From contig NZ_FRAH01000005.1 of assembly GCF_900142265.1 (NCBI RefSeq), forward strand, positions 45,034-109,033: a stretch of DNA of 64,000 nt. Direction: 5' to 3'. Source of the stretch: Anaerotignum lactatifermentans DSM 14214 (GTDB lineage Bacteria > Bacillota > Clostridia > Lachnospirales > Anaerotignaceae). Both the position numbers and the translations under genes were made by a program. Below the pieces are notes generated by a model. That model ran no database searches. It was not told the DNA's origin and saw only the letters and a program-made list of their open reading frames with translations. Of this stretch, positions 36,594 to 44,508 are shown in pieces. Position 1 is the stretch's first letter; each line of letters starts with the position of its first letter.

Positions 36594-37709
36594 CTACAAC
36601 ACGCCCAGCAGCAGCACAGAAGAAAACAGGAACATCACTTCCACCAGAAAAACAACGCCCAGCAAAAGAGCTGTATAATCCCCTGCAATACCAATACACT
36701 CCACCAGACGGGCTTCACAGACAGATTCCACCGCTGCCGCTGTCAGTTTGAAAATCAATGTCATTGCCACCAGCTTTATCACCAGAGGAATACAAAGCAG
36801 CAGCAAAAAAATCACTGCCGCCGCCAATGTGCCACTGCGGATGGTACCTGCCACTGCTGCCGCCGTATCCACAGCGCCGCCCATGACATCCCCCACCACA
36901 GGCACCGCATTAACAGCAATCTTCGCTGTCCGCACTGCCAGTCCGTTTACTGCTCCACCGCCAATCTTCTGTAAAGACAAAAGCAGCATAAATCCCCCTG
37001 CCAGTCCTTTTAGCCCCCAAGATACGCCCTGCCGCAGCAATGCCGCAAATCTAGCCGTGAGGGGTTGTTCCGAAAGGCGGTCTACCAATTCCAGAGCCAC
37101 CGCCGCCAACAACACAGGAACAACAACACTTTTTAATATCAATACAATGAGGGTGCACCCTCCCATCATGGTAGGTCCCATCAGTGCCGTTTGAGTTAAG
37201 TTCCCCGAAGATGCCGCCAATGCCAGAAAAACAGGCAGCATTGCTCCAAAAATATCTGCTGTCTGTTCCACTCGCTCCACCACCATAGCTGTGATATCGT
37301 AAAAGGTGGTGATGATGACCACAATCAGCACCATATAGCAGACGTAAAACCCCATTTCTCCCACTTCTCTGCCGCAAAAAGAACCACTCACCTGCCGCAG
37401 TACCGCAGCCAGTATGGATACGGCAATAAGCTGCATAATCAATCCTGTCTGTGTCCGTAATTCTCCAAAAGCAACCTCTCCCAACTTTTCCCAAAGATCT
37501 TCCATGGAAAAAGAGAAATCACCTGTCAGCACATCTTCCACCAGTTCAGAAAATGTCACATCCTCCACAGCATTTTCCGCTGCTGCGTCAATCTGTTCCA
37601 TGTCCAAATCTTCCAGATAGGGTGCCAGTTCCGTGGAAGCCCCCCATGCAGGCACTGGCATAGCAAGGAGGAAAAGACTAAATAACACCATCATTCCGAT
37701 TTTTTTCAT
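36594..37709 (-). CDS. spoIIIAE: Stage III sporulation protein AE
   Basis: SpoIIIAE is the polytopic membrane component of the SpoIIIA complex, with a permease-like layout. I chose ATG 37709 after AAAGGGGGAG. It gives a 371-residue protein with a signal peptide (MKKIGMMVLFSLFLLAMP). The 90 upstream in-frame codons are the shadow of spoIIIAD and carry no family features. About eight hydrophobic segments follow an acidic N-terminal domain. Family stretches are GFYVCYMVLIVVIITTFYDI near 145-165 and NALVPV-like VNAVPVVGDVMGGAVDTAAAV near 245-265. It is 14 bases after spoIIIAD. Confidence 0.93.
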   Translation of the reverse strand: MKKIGMMVLFSLFLLAMPVPAWGASTELAPYLEDLDMEQIDAAAENAVEDVTFSELVEDVLTGDFSFSMEDLWEKLGEVAFGELRTQTGLIMQLIAVSILAAVLRQVSGSFCGREVGEMGFYVCYMVLIVVIITTFYDITAMVVERVEQTADIFGAMLPVFLALAASSGNLTQTALMGPTMMGGCTLIVLILKSVVVPVLLAAVALELVDRLSEQPLTARFAALLRQGVSWGLKGLAGGFMLLLSLQKIGGGAVNGLAVRTAKIAVNAVPVVGDVMGGAVDTAAAVAGTIRSGTLAAAVIFLLLLCIPLVIKLVAMTLIFKLTAAAVESVCEARLVECIGIAGDYTALLLGVVFLVEVMFLFSSVLLLGVL

Positions 37710-37723
37710 GAATCTCCCCCTTT

Positions 37724-38107
37724 TCACACCAGCGTCAAAACCACATGGAGGACTTCCGTCAACACAGGAATGGAAACCGCCATAATCAGCACTTTCCCAG
37801 CCAATTCTATTTTCGCAGCCACAGCCCCTTCTCCTGCATCCGCACAAAGCTGGGATGCAAACTGAGAAAGATAAGCAATGCCAATGACTTTCAGCACAAT
37901 GCCGAAATATCCTTCTGCGACACCTGCCTGCTCTGCCATGTCCTGCAGCAAATCCAGCAGTTCTCCTAAGGGACTGCAAATCTGCAAAAAAAGTAGGACT
38001 CCTGTTGCCAGAGCTGTCAAAAGGGCAAACTGAGGATTTTCTTTTTTCAGTACCAACGCCAAAAAAGTTCCTGTCAATCCAAAAGCTGCCAATCCTGCCA
38101 TTTCCAC
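37724..38107 (-). CDS. spoIIIAD: Stage III sporulation protein AD
   Basis: SpoIIIAD is a small membrane protein of the complex. The 127 residues have about four hydrophobic segments. The family stretch VLKVIGIAYLSQFASQLCADAGEGAVAAKIELAGKVLIM lies at about 71-109. It follows spoIIIAC by 12 bases, as in all known operons. Confidence 0.93.
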   Translation of the reverse strand: MEMAGLAAFGLTGTFLALVLKKENPQFALLTALATGVLLFLQICSPLGELLDLLQDMAEQAGVAEGYFGIVLKVIGIAYLSQFASQLCADAGEGAVAAKIELAGKVLIMAVSIPVLTEVLHVVLTLV

Positions 38108-38119
38108 CTTTATCCCCTC

Positions 38120-38314
38120 CTAAAAACGAAACATGGTTTCCATGGTTTCAAACAATGTACTGACATACTGTATCACCCAAAATAACACTACCACCAATCC
38201 TGCCAGCGTTGTGAGCATAGCCTGTTCTTCCCGTCCTGCCCGCAGCAAAACCTGATTGAGCACTGCCACCAGCACCCCCACTGCGGCAATGCGAAACACA
38301 ATACTGATATCCAT
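38120..38314 (-). CDS. spoIIIAC: Stage III sporulation protein AC
   Basis: SpoIIIAC is the smallest membrane protein of the complex, with two helices. I chose ATG 38314 (64 residues), which follows GGAGGGGAAG. A start five codons earlier lies inside that ribosome site. The pattern IVFRIAAVGVLVAVLNQVL followed by a Gly-Arg-Glu-Glu turn and a second helix with LTTLAGLVVVLFWVI matches the family. Confidence 0.92.
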   Translation of the reverse strand: MDISIVFRIAAVGVLVAVLNQVLLRAGREEQAMLTTLAGLVVVLFWVIQYVSTLFETMETMFRF

Positions 38315-38332
38315 TTTCTTCCCCTCCATTCT

Positions 38333-38851
38333 TTACAGCAGCACAATAACCAGCATCAAACCACCTAAAAATCCCATACTATAGTAAAGCCGTCCGTTTT
38401 TCTCCAGCCTGCGCTCAATCTGTCTGCATTTCTGCCGCAATTCCGTCAAAAATAATTCTGTGCTGTTTTTCTGCTGTTCCTGATCCAGATATCCCAGCGT
38501 TTTACCAAAACGCAGGATACTCTGATAATCATCCACAGACAAATAAGTATGGGATATATGCCGCATCCAGACCGTTTCCCAAATCTGTTCCGCCGTTTCT
38601 CCTGTTCTTTCCGCCATAGCTTTTGCCGTTTCCTGCATTAACATCCCTACTTGTCCTTTGGTCTGGTAACTGATATTTTCCAACACTTCCGACAGGGGCA
38701 CAGACAAAAAACGAATCTGACTTTCCATCATGACCATGGCTCTTTCCAGTTCCCGCAAATCCTGCAAACGGTACTTTTCCCGCAGACAAAAATAAGCCCC
38801 TGTCAGTGTAGTCACTGCCAGAATCATGCAAATCCCGATGCTTTGTACCAT
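38333..38851 (-). CDS. spoIIIAB: Stage III sporulation protein AB
   Basis: SpoIIIAB resembles the membrane part of type II secretion GspF-like proteins and is part of the SpoIIIA complex. The 172 residues have an N-terminal membrane segment and then LRELERAMVMMESQIRFLSVPLSEVLENI (about 34-62), the family signature. A C-terminal pair Gly-Phe-Leu-Gly-Gly-Leu-Met-Leu-Val-Ile-Val is the last membrane segment. It overlaps spoIIIAA by 28 bases. Confidence 0.93.
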   Translation of the reverse strand: MVQSIGICMILAVTTLTGAYFCLREKYRLQDLRELERAMVMMESQIRFLSVPLSEVLENISYQTKGQVGMLMQETAKAMAERTGETAEQIWETVWMRHISHTYLSVDDYQSILRFGKTLGYLDQEQQKNSTELFLTELRQKCRQIERRLEKNGRLYYSMGFLGGLMLVIVLL

Positions 38852-39786
38852 GATGCCCCTCCTTTTTTATAAATTGCCCGTCCTGTGCTATCCAAAATTG
38901 CTTCCACAGTACCGACACCTTGGGATGCCGATAAGATCACAAATCGTTCCACCACCTGATGAGCCAACAATCTCCCCAGAAAAGCTCGTTTTTCCAGTTC
39001 TTCCAAAGAGCTGCCATGAACAGTGCAAAGAAGTTTCACACCAGCGTGAATCAGATCGGAAGCTGCCAGAAAATCGCTTTCCCGTCCCAGCTCGTCCACA
39101 GCGATGATCTGGGGGGACATGCTACGCAGCAAAAGCAGCATACCTTCCGCCTTCGGGCAGCCGCTGATCACATCCGTGCATTCCCCCAAATCCATTTGGG
39201 CAATGCCGCCGCACATGCCGGCAATCTCTCCTCTTTCATCCACCACACCGACGGCATATCCCCCTTCTGCTCTGCTCAGATTTCGGATCAATTCCCGCAG
39301 CAATGTGGTTTTGCCGCATCCTGGCGGAGATAGAATCAAAGTATGACAGAAGCGCCCGTTGTCAAAGAGATAAGGAAAGATATGATCCGCACACCCTTTT
39401 ACCTCCCGTGCGATACGGATATTCAAAGAACTGATGGGATGCAATGTTTTGATTTTGCCATCTTCCATAACCGCTTTTCCACAAAATCCAATGCGGTGCC
39501 CCCCTTCTATGGTCAGAAACCCCTGCCGGATTTCTTCTGCAAAAGCATATAAAGAATAGGCACTTAATAAAGAAACACAAGCCTTCATGTCACAATTTGA
39601 AAAAACATGTCTTTTCTTGTCGTTTTTTGCCATACAAGGAATCCATCCGCCTTTTTCTTTCAGCAGTATAGGCTGTCCCAAGCGCAGGCGAATTTCTTCC
39701 AGACGTTCCAAAGAACAACAACTCTCCTGTATGATTTTCCCCAATGCCGGCGGCAACGATTTCCACAGGCTTTCCAAATCTGCCAT
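38824..39786 (-). CDS. spoIIIAA: Stage III sporulation protein AA (ATPase)
   Basis: SpoIIIAA is the secretion-type ATPase thought to power the SpoIIIA channel that feeds the forespore. The 320 residues contain the N-terminal domain with EEIRLRLGQPI (about 30-40) and GGHRIGFCGKAV. Walker A is SPPGCGKTTLL (153-163) and Walker B-like segments are VGVVDERGEIAG and IIAVDELG. It starts the eight-gene operon. The 120 bases before it contain no clear sigma-A promoter. Transcription in the mother cell by sigma-E is expected from other species, but I could not fix a site with confidence. Confidence 0.95.
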   Translation of the reverse strand: MADLESLWKSLPPALGKIIQESCCSLERLEEIRLRLGQPILLKEKGGWIPCMAKNDKKRHVFSNCDMKACVSLLSAYSLYAFAEEIRQGFLTIEGGHRIGFCGKAVMEDGKIKTLHPISSLNIRIAREVKGCADHIFPYLFDNGRFCHTLILSPPGCGKTTLLRELIRNLSRAEGGYAVGVVDERGEIAGMCGGIAQMDLGECTDVISGCPKAEGMLLLLRSMSPQIIAVDELGRESDFLAASDLIHAGVKLLCTVHGSSLEELEKRAFLGRLLAHQVVERFVILSASQGVGTVEAILDSTGRAIYKKGGASWYKASGFA

Positions 39787-39906
39787 ACATGTCCACCTCC
39801 TTTTTCCAATATATTCTCCAGAATTAAAATTATGATACGCCTTTCATTTTTTCACATTGTGTGATAAGATAAATTTGACTTCAGAAAAATTATGGGAGGA
39901 ATGAGT

Positions 39907-40644
39907 ATGTTTCACCTATTATTGGTCAACTTTAGCAAAGTTACCTCCGAAAAGGTGCAGAACATTTGCAGCCAGAGCGCGGATTTTGTGCTGTATGAAA
40001 GCAATTCCCTTGAAAAAGCGGTTTCTTTTTGCAAACAAATCAAAATCCATTGTGTATTGCTTATGCCTGATCCGGATTTTATATACGCAAAACGTTTTAT
40101 GACGTTCCTTCGAAAATTCCCAACCAGCATACATACGCCGGTCATCCTGCTTTCATCCCAAATTGCCCATATTTTGCAGGTGATTCCCCAGTGGAATTTT
40201 ATTGAAATTTTTATGCTTCCTCTTTCCAAAGAAAAGGAACAGGAATTGGCACATCTGGTGAATTTTTATCACACCCTTTTCCAGCAGACAAAGGATTTCA
40301 CGTCGCGGTTATGCCAGATTTCCACAGCAAAAGGAATCTACAGCTTCCCTTACGAGGATATTCTGTTTATTGAAATCGTCATGAAAAAAGCCATTTTTCA
40401 TCTGCGCACGAAGGAAGTGGTATTCACCATGCCCCTTTACAAAATTCGGGAAACCATGCAGTCTTCCTATATGGTGCAGACACACCGTTCCTTTATCGTC
40501 AATCTGAGTAATATTTCTTATTTAGATAAGACAAAAAATCCATGGGAACTCTCTTTTTTCAACAGTGATCAGCATGCCTACGTGAGCCGCGGATACAAAA
40601 AACAGTTCCTTTCTGCTATTTCCAGTCTTTTTTCCAACGATTGA
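39907..40644 (+). CDS. LytTR-family regulator with degenerate receiver-like domain
   Basis: The C-terminal half (about 140-245) of this 245-residue protein is a LytTR DNA-binding domain, with IYSFPYEDILFIEIVMKKAIFHLRTKEVVF and MVQTHRSFIVNLSNISYLDK. The N-terminal 130 residues run in the strand-helix order of a response-regulator receiver, but the phosphorylation pocket is gone. The first acidic pair is replaced by Val-Asn, the phospho-Asp strand reads LLMPDPDF and the Lys-Pro pair reads Leu-Pro. It may thus respond to a ligand or act constitutively. I chose ATG 39907 after GGGAGGA. It is the first plus-strand gene after spoIIIA and is followed closely by the SGNH hydrolase. No histidine kinase is nearby. 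Confidence 0.8.
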   Translation: MFHLLLVNFSKVTSEKVQNICSQSADFVLYESNSLEKAVSFCKQIKIHCVLLMPDPDFIYAKRFMTFLRKFPTSIHTPVILLSSQIAHILQVIPQWNFIEIFMLPLSKEKEQELAHLVNFYHTLFQQTKDFTSRLCQISTAKGIYSFPYEDILFIEIVMKKAIFHLRTKEVVFTMPLYKIRETMQSSYMVQTHRSFIVNLSNISYLDKTKNPWELSFFNSDQHAYVSRGYKKQFLSAISSLFSND

Positions 40645-40669
40645 CAAACACTGCCCAAACCTTTACAAT
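40641..40669 (+). promoter_or_regulatory. Promoter of the SGNH hydrolase
   Basis: TTGACA (40641-40646), a 17-bp spacer and TACAAT (40664-40669) form a strong sigma-A promoter. Its -35 overlaps the stop codon of the LytTR gene. The start codon of the hydrolase is 31 bases further. Confidence 0.8.
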
Positions 40670-40700
40670 CAAGGCAAAAAGATTGGACGGGAGTGAAAAC

Positions 40701-41348
40701 ATGGCAAATACAGAAATGAAAATCGTCTGCTTTGGTGACAGTCTGACCTATGGTTATGGCGTATTGGAACACATTGCTTATCCTTATTACCTTTCCAAAG
40801 AACTGCCAAAAGCATATCCCCAATATACTTGGGAAATACGCAACAGCGGCATCAATGGGCATACCACCCGTGAAGCTCTGGCACGGCTCAAAGGCAGTGT
40901 TTTGCAGCATAAACCACAAATTGTCTTTATCTGGTTTGGCTCCAATGACAGCGCACTCAACGAAGGACAATATCGAACACCTTATGAATTCGAAAATAAC
41001 CTGCGGCAGATTATCACGCAGATTTTATCTTTATCTACCGGAAGCGAATTCCATAACGGCGTTCCACTCATCGTCCTGATGACACCGCCTTCCATGGTGG
41101 ATACAGATTTTTACCCCTTCACCACCAACGACCGTTTGGAATATTACGGTGAAATGGTGAAAAAACTGGCTGCGGAATACAATTTGCCTGTGATGGATCT
41201 CTTTTCCGTCTATCAAAGCATAAAAAATAAAGCAGACTATGAAGCCTGCTTCCAATATGACGGTGAACATCTGAGCAACCGTGGATATGAAGTTTTATAT
41301 GATGAATTGATGAAAACCATCCATGAAATCATGGAAAAATACGCATAA
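40701..41348 (+). CDS. SGNH/GDSL-family hydrolase
   Basis: The 215-residue esterase-type protein has the four blocks of the family. CFGDSLTYGYG (about 9-19) holds the nucleophile Ser. NSGINGHTTREALAR (about 47-61) and WFGSNDS (about 80-86) form the oxyanion side. YDGEHLSNRGYEVL near 191-204 holds the catalytic Asp and His. No signal peptide is present, so it probably acts in the cytosol on an acyl ester. The closest described relatives are isoamyl-acetate-hydrolase and lysophospholipase-like enzymes. The ATG at 40701 follows GGGAGTG. It has its own promoter and a terminator. Confidence 0.88.
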   Translation: MANTEMKIVCFGDSLTYGYGVLEHIAYPYYLSKELPKAYPQYTWEIRNSGINGHTTREALARLKGSVLQHKPQIVFIWFGSNDSALNEGQYRTPYEFENNLRQIITQILSLSTGSEFHNGVPLIVLMTPPSMVDTDFYPFTTNDRLEYYGEMVKKLAAEYNLPVMDLFSVYQSIKNKADYEACFQYDGEHLSNRGYEVLYDELMKTIHEIMEKYA

Positions 41349-41354
41349 AAAAAT

Positions 41355-41386
41355 AAGAACGCTGGAATCAAAATTCCAGCGTTCTT
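41355..41386. terminator. Bidirectional terminator
   Basis: AAGAACGCTGGAAT and ATTCCAGCGTTCTT form a 14-bp stem with a CAAA loop, with A/T runs on both sides. It separates the SGNH gene (plus) from the ABC importer (minus). Confidence 0.9.
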
Positions 41387-41396
41387 TATTTTCTGT

Positions 41397-42170
41397 TTAG
41401 TTGCCGCATTCAATACTGATGGAAGTAAATACATCCAGAATATCGTCGATATTTGTATTTTTCTTTTCTTCATCGGCTTTGTCCATAACAATGCCGCCTT
41501 TGTCCATCATAATCAGACGGCTGCCATATTCTACCGCATAGCGCAGGTTATGGGTAACCATCATGGCTGTCAGTTTCTTTTCTTCCACAACCTTATGGGT
41601 CAATTCCATAATGATTTCCGCTGTTTTCGGGTCCAGCGCTGCTGTATGTTCATCCAGAATCAGAAATTCAATGGGTGTCAATGTGGACATAATCAGGGAT
41701 GCTGCCTGACGCTGACCACCGGACAATGCACCAAGTTTTACATGCATTTTATCTTCCAGACCCAGTCCCAGAATGGAAAGCTGTTCTCTGTAATAATTTT
41801 CCCTTGCTTTATTGATGCCAAAGCCCAGACCAAAATGTTTGCCTTTATGATCTGCCAAAGACATATTTTCCAGCATAGTCAGATTAGGGCATGTACCCAT
41901 GGAAGGATTCTGATACACACGACCGATGGTACGATATCTCTGGAAGTCCTTCATTTTGGAAATATCCTTGCCGCCAATGAGAACCTGTCCCCCTTCGATG
42001 GGGATGGTGCCGCAGATAATGTTCAGCATAGAAGTTTTGCCGCTACCGTTACTGCCAACGATAGAAACAAATTCCCCGTCTTTTACAGTCAGATTAAAAT
42101 CGTCAAACAGGCACATTTCTGTAACTGTGCCCGGATTATATACTTTTTTGATATGTTTCAGTTCAAGCAC
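41397..42170 (-). CDS. ABC transporter ATP-binding protein (TrpZ-like)
   Basis: This is the ATPase of a three-part importer. The 257 residues have Walker A VGSNGSGKTSML (about 38-49), a Q-loop in RVYQNP, the signature LGALSGGQRQAASL (near 147-160), Walker B FLILDEHTAALDPKT and the switch His in VTHNLRYA. Unlike branched-chain amino-acid ATPases it has the long insertion GKHFGLGFGINKARENYYREQL, typical of the TrpXYZ-type group. It overlaps the permease gene by 8 bases and ends at a terminator. Confidence 0.9.
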   Translation of the reverse strand: MLELKHIKKVYNPGTVTEMCLFDDFNLTVKDGEFVSIVGSNGSGKTSMLNIICGTIPIEGGQVLIGGKDISKMKDFQRYRTIGRVYQNPSMGTCPNLTMLENMSLADHKGKHFGLGFGINKARENYYREQLSILGLGLEDKMHVKLGALSGGQRQAASLIMSTLTPIEFLILDEHTAALDPKTAEIIMELTHKVVEEKKLTAMMVTHNLRYAVEYGSRLIMMDKGGIVMDKADEEKKNTNIDDILDVFTSISIECGN

Positions 42171-43056
42171 GATCTTCGCCGCCTTTCTGTTTGTTGCCCA
42201 GCACCAGAACTACCAGGAACAATACTGCTGTTGCCAGTTTCAGCAGGTTTGCGGGCAGCCCCAAACTGATGGCAACCTGAATACAAGCCTTATAGAACAC
42301 ACTGCCGATGAGCACTGCTGTTGTTGCCTTAAAGAAGCTGAGTTTGCGGAACAGTGTTGTACCGATGATAACTGCTGCCAGACCGAATACCACCTGACCA
42401 GTACCCATGGTGCTGGAGAATGCACGCTGTTCCTGACAAACAACTGCACCGGAAAGGGCAACCAATGCGTTGGCAATGACCAGACCAAGGAGTTTTACAT
42501 TGCCTTTATCTTTTGCCAATGTTGTAACCAGTGTTGCGTTATCCCCAACGGCACGAAGCAAAAGACCACTTTTTGTTTTCAAATACCAATCCAGAATCAG
42601 TTTCACTACCACTGCCAGAACCAGAGCCACCACAAATTTCCGATAAATCAGGGAGCTATTGCCCATGATTGCCATAATGGGACCGGAAGTGAAAATAGTA
42701 TCAATACTCCGTTCAATTGCCAGGTTAGAACCTGCAATCTGAAGGTTGATGGAGAACAATGCTGTCATGGTGATGATACCTGCCAGCAGATCTCTTACGC
42801 CCAGTTTTACATGGATAAAGCCTGTCACAAACCCTGCCACAGCACCAATGAAAAGAGCTGCCAGCAGTGTTACAAAAGGATTCACACCTTTGACCAGCAT
42901 AATGGCTGTTACCGCTGCCCCCAGAGGAAAGCTGCCGTCTACAGTCAGGTCGGGAAAATCCAAAATTTTATAGGTGATATATACGCCGTAGGACAACAGG
43001 GCATAGATAAAGCCCTGTGTCAACGTGCTGATACATAATTCCATCATTGCATTCAT
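42163..43056 (-). CDS. ABC transporter permease (TrpY-like)
   Basis: The 297-residue membrane protein has about eight hydrophobic segments and belongs to the branched-chain-permease-like family used with PF04392 binding proteins. It starts MNAMMELCISTLTQGFIYALLSYGVYITYKILDFPDLTVDGSFPLGAAV, in which the ILDFPDLTVDGSFPLG block (about 32-47) is diagnostic. It lies 28 bases after the binding-protein gene and overlaps the ATPase gene. Confidence 0.9.
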   Translation of the reverse strand: MNAMMELCISTLTQGFIYALLSYGVYITYKILDFPDLTVDGSFPLGAAVTAIMLVKGVNPFVTLLAALFIGAVAGFVTGFIHVKLGVRDLLAGIITMTALFSINLQIAGSNLAIERSIDTIFTSGPIMAIMGNSSLIYRKFVVALVLAVVVKLILDWYLKTKSGLLLRAVGDNATLVTTLAKDKGNVKLLGLVIANALVALSGAVVCQEQRAFSSTMGTGQVVFGLAAVIIGTTLFRKLSFFKATTAVLIGSVFYKACIQVAISLGLPANLLKLATAVLFLVVLVLGNKQKGGEDRA

Positions 43057-43084
43057 AACAGAAAACCCTCTCTCTTGCTATTTC

Positions 43085-44071
43085 TTATTCAGCGGTTACG
43101 TCAATAGCTTCCGCTGCGATATCTTCGGGTAATGTCAGACCCATAGCTGTCAGTACATCAGGATTGTAGTAGATTTCAGAATCAGTAATGGTTTCGTAAG
43201 GCATTTCTTCTGCTGTTGCTTCGCCTTTCAGAATTTTCGCTGCCATTTCGCCTGTTCTCTTGCCCAGCGCTACATATTCAATACCTGCGGATGCGATACA
43301 GCCAATTTTTACCTGTTCGATTTCACTGCCATATACAGGGATGCCTGCATCATTTGTTTTTTCCAGAATGGAGGGCAGAACGCCTACCACGTTGTTATCT
43401 GTCAGGTTTGTCATGCAGTCAACGCCTTTAGAAATCATAGTATCTGCTGCCTGCAGAACTTCGGACTGCTGCATAACGCCAATGGCTTCGATGGTAAAAC
43501 CATATTCAGGAGCTTTTGCCTGATATTCTTCCACTGCGGAAACAGAGTTGGGTTCGCTTGTGGTGTAAAGAATACCGATTGTTTTTGCATCGGGCTGCAG
43601 GGCACGGATCAGTTTCAGCTGTTCTTCGATGGGAAGTTTATCGCTGGTGCCTGTGATATTGCCGCTGTCCAGTTTTGCTTTCACAGGGTCTGTAATTGCT
43701 GTGAAAATAACGGGAATGTTTTTATCTTCTGCCGCTGCATAGCAAGCTGTTGCGGAGTTTGTTGCGATACCGCACATCAGCGCTACGTTGTTTGCAGAGA
43801 AGTTCTGAGCGATCTGCTGTGCGATGGTATCATCGAAACCTGCGTTCTGATAATCAATCACATAGTCTACACCTTCTACCAAACCGCTTTCTTCCAGACC
43901 AAGCAGGAAGCCTTCACGGCAGTTATCCAAAGAAGCATGCTGCCCATACTGAGAAATACCGATTACAGGTACATCGCCGTTTGCGCTGTCACCGCTGCCA
44001 CTGCCGCCGCAGCCTGTGAGCGCTGCCATTGTCATTACTGCTGCCATTGCCAAAGCCATCATTTTTTTCAT
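43085..44071 (-). CDS. ABC transporter substrate-binding lipoprotein (TrpX-like)
   Basis: The 328-residue lipoprotein catches the substrate outside the cell. A signal peptide ends in the lipobox LTGC (Cys 21), followed by a Gly/Ser spacer. The mature protein has the PF04392 pattern VIGISQYGQHASLDNCREGF, then AFDDTIA-type and NIPVIFTAITDPVKAKL segments. Proteins of this family under a Trp T-box are the known tryptophan importer TrpX. The T-box upstream with a UGG specifier supports tryptophan or a close aromatic precursor as substrate. Confidence 0.9.
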   Translation of the reverse strand: MKKMMALAMAAVMTMAALTGCGGSGSGDSANGDVPVIGISQYGQHASLDNCREGFLLGLEESGLVEGVDYVIDYQNAGFDDTIAQQIAQNFSANNVALMCGIATNSATACYAAAEDKNIPVIFTAITDPVKAKLDSGNITGTSDKLPIEEQLKLIRALQPDAKTIGILYTTSEPNSVSAVEEYQAKAPEYGFTIEAIGVMQQSEVLQAADTMISKGVDCMTNLTDNNVVGVLPSILEKTNDAGIPVYGSEIEQVKIGCIASAGIEYVALGKRTGEMAAKILKGEATAEEMPYETITDSEIYYNPDVLTAMGLTLPEDIAAEAIDVTAE

Positions 44072-44106
44072 AAGTAATCTCTCCTTTAATCAAATCAAAA
44101 TATTGG

Positions 44107-44135
44107 GTTATCTTTTTATCTTTGTACCTTGTCAA
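44107..44135 (-). promoter_or_regulatory. Possible second promoter downstream of the T-box
   Basis: On the minus strand TTGACA (44135-44130), a 17-bp spacer and GATAAC (44112-44107) could start a transcript of the importer that escapes the T-box. The -10 matches at only four of six positions. Confidence 0.3.
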
Positions 44136-44167
44136 TGGCTGCGCCATCGTCTTCCTGTCTGATTCAT
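44132..44167 (-). CDS. Possible 11-residue leader peptide with a Trp codon
   Basis: Between the T-box terminator and the binding-protein gene, ATG at 44167 follows GGGAGGG with 6-base spacing. It opens a short frame reading MNQTGRRWRSH, ending in TGA at 44134-44132. It contains one Trp and three Arg codons. No competing hairpins are evident around it, so attenuation is not shown. It may be chance. Confidence 0.3.
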   Translation of the reverse strand: MNQTGRRWRSH

Positions 44168-44186
44168 ATCAATCCCTCCCGGCAAT

Positions 44187-44460
44187 AAAAAAAGTCCTGT
44201 CGCCATATTTCTATGGGACAAGACTGGTTATCCTGCGGTACCACCCAAATTGATGAGATTCCATCCACTTTGCCTGCACATTCATGCAGTCCGCCAGGGT
44301 AACGGGCGCGGTTCCCGTCGGTTACTACTCGCTTGCGCTTTCGTCCGCCCTCATAAGTCCATTCATTTTACGCTGACTGTCGTTTTCCCACCATCCACGA
44401 CTCTCTGAAAGTGCAGTCTGTAAAACTACTCCTCTTAATCACAGGTTTTCCTTTTTTCGA
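44187..44460 (-). ncRNA. T-box riboswitch, UGG (Trp) specifier
   Basis: The leader of the ABC importer carries all T-box elements on the minus strand. An AGAGAG segment with stem I comes first. A specifier region reads ATGAA-TGG-ACTTATGAG. The conserved TGGGTGGTACCGC lies at 44247-44235. The terminator pairs AGTCTTGTC (44225-44217) with GACAGGACT (44201-44193), followed by T residues. Uncharged tRNA-Trp binding the UGG specifier is expected to form the antiterminator and turn the importer on. The whole gap 44072-44508 is taken up by this element, its promoter and the short downstream leader. Confidence 0.93.
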
Positions 44461-44467
44461 TAGTGTT

Positions 44468-44495
44468 ATTATAACACTCCAACCCTATTTGTCAA
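44468..44495 (-). promoter_or_regulatory. Promoter of the T-box/ABC importer
   Basis: On the minus strand TTGACA (44495-44490), a 16-bp spacer and TATAAT (44473-44468) are both perfect hexamers. Transcription starts near 44460. Confidence 0.85.
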
Positions 44496-44508
44496 TACCT
44501 TTTCCAGA

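Noticed and set aside
36594..37979. 461-residue version of SpoIIIAE
   Set aside because: The first 90 codons are the shadow of spoIIIAD; the family start with signal peptide and ribosome site is at 37709.
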